A stretch of DNA of 14,042 nt from Bryobacterales bacterium (GTDB lineage: Bacteria > Acidobacteriota > Terriglobia > Bryobacterales > Bryobacteraceae): positions 1,985 to 16,026 of the forward strand of contig PLMF01000385.1 in NCBI GenBank assembly GCA_003142355.1, written 5' to 3'. The translations under genes were made by a program, and so were the position numbers. Shown piece by piece: positions 13,893 through 14,042 of the stretch (position 1 is its first letter; the number at the start of each line of letters is the position of its first letter). The notes beneath the pieces were generated by a model, which saw only the letters and a list, made by a program, of their open reading frames with translations, was not told where the DNA came from and did not search any database.

Positions 13893-14042
13893 CTATCCGC
13901 GCAGACCGTCCGCAGGCTGCGTGGCCGCCACACCCCCGCCTGAGGCGCCTTTCACGATCCACCCGTCCGCGAGCTCGACCACCCGGTGTCCGTAGGCCGC
14001 GTTGGCCTCCGAGTGAGTCACCTGCACGATGGTCGTCCCCTC
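13893..14042 (-). CDS. ABC transporter ATP-binding protein, C-terminal end (MacB/LolD-like; 5' part outside window)
   Basis: The last 49 residues and TAG stop of a minus-strand gene that enters from the right edge. GTTIVQVTHSEANAAYGHR contains the H-loop histidine (VTHSE), followed by the strand VVELADGWIV and a short Gly-rich tail. This is the standard end of MacB/LolD/FtsE-type ATPases (usually 220-250 residues), which in Acidobacteria often pair with FtsX-like permeases. The Walker motifs lie beyond the window. The stop falls 26 bp after the radical SAM remnant, on the opposite strand. Confidence 0.85.
   Translation of the reverse strand, partial: EGTTIVQVTHSEANAAYGHRVVELADGWIVKGASGGGVAATQPADGLRG

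Noticed and set aside
13399..13995. 198-codon plus-strand reading frame at the right end
   Set aside because: It covers the start of the phospholipase-like gene antisense and passes through the radical SAM remnant in the wrong frame, with shadow-like composition.
1..14042. CRISPR array, tRNA, rRNA or intact transposase
   Set aside because: No regularly spaced direct repeats, tRNA-like cloverleaf, rRNA-like stretch or transposase motifs were seen. The palindrome at 1043 is the only mobile-element-like signal.

Overview
The window is high-GC (roughly 60-65% by eye), densely coded DNA. It is most likely chromosomal sequence from an acidobacterium of the Solibacter/Bryobacter (Bryobacterales) type. 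The main reason is three copies of the TIGR03437 domain, which is expanded in that lineage: one in a 1640-residue secreted protein and two in tandem in a 530-residue secreted protein. BACON-type repeats and the truncated MacB/LolD-like ABC ATPase at the right edge also fit. The assignment is from memory of these families; no search was run.

Layout, left to right. (1) 1-848, minus: a zinc-dependent alcohol dehydrogenase cut by the left edge, divergent from (2) a 52-residue two-helix membrane protein (881-1039, plus). (3) A perfect 27-bp inverted repeat (1043-1097) sits between convergent genes and supplies the last codons and stop of the next gene. (4) 1053-4393, minus: a four-gene peptide/nickel-type (Dpp/Opp-like) ABC importer operon, transcribed ATPase, ATPase, permease B, permease C, with 4- to 11-bp overlaps and no substrate-binding protein in view. 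(5) 4494-9416, plus: the giant secreted mosaic protein, followed 2 bp later by (6) a secreted alkaline-phosphatase-superfamily phosphodiesterase (9419-10738) whose end carries a G-quadruplex-type repeat. (7) 10807-12399, plus: the tandem TIGR03437 protein, after a perfect TATAAT box. (8) 12468-13532, minus: a phospholipase D/cardiolipin-synthase-like protein with an altered first HKD motif. (9) 13533-13892: a gap with no intact gene that holds a 61-codon remnant of a radical SAM protein. (10) 13893-14042, minus: the C-terminal end of an ABC ATPase cut by the right edge.

How the genes may work together: the importer operon is a coherent inner-membrane machine lacking its binding protein. The giant protein and the phosphodiesterase are almost certainly co-translated, so they probably act together outside the cytoplasm, but the substrate cannot be read from sequence. 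The tandem TIGR03437 gene may be read from the same transcript or from its own promoter. The dehydrogenase, phospholipase-like gene and right-edge ATPase look unrelated. The most unusual items are the architecture of the giant protein with its coupled phosphodiesterase, the palindrome that rewrites a permease C-terminus, the radical SAM remnant, and the HxR variant in the phospholipase-like enzyme.
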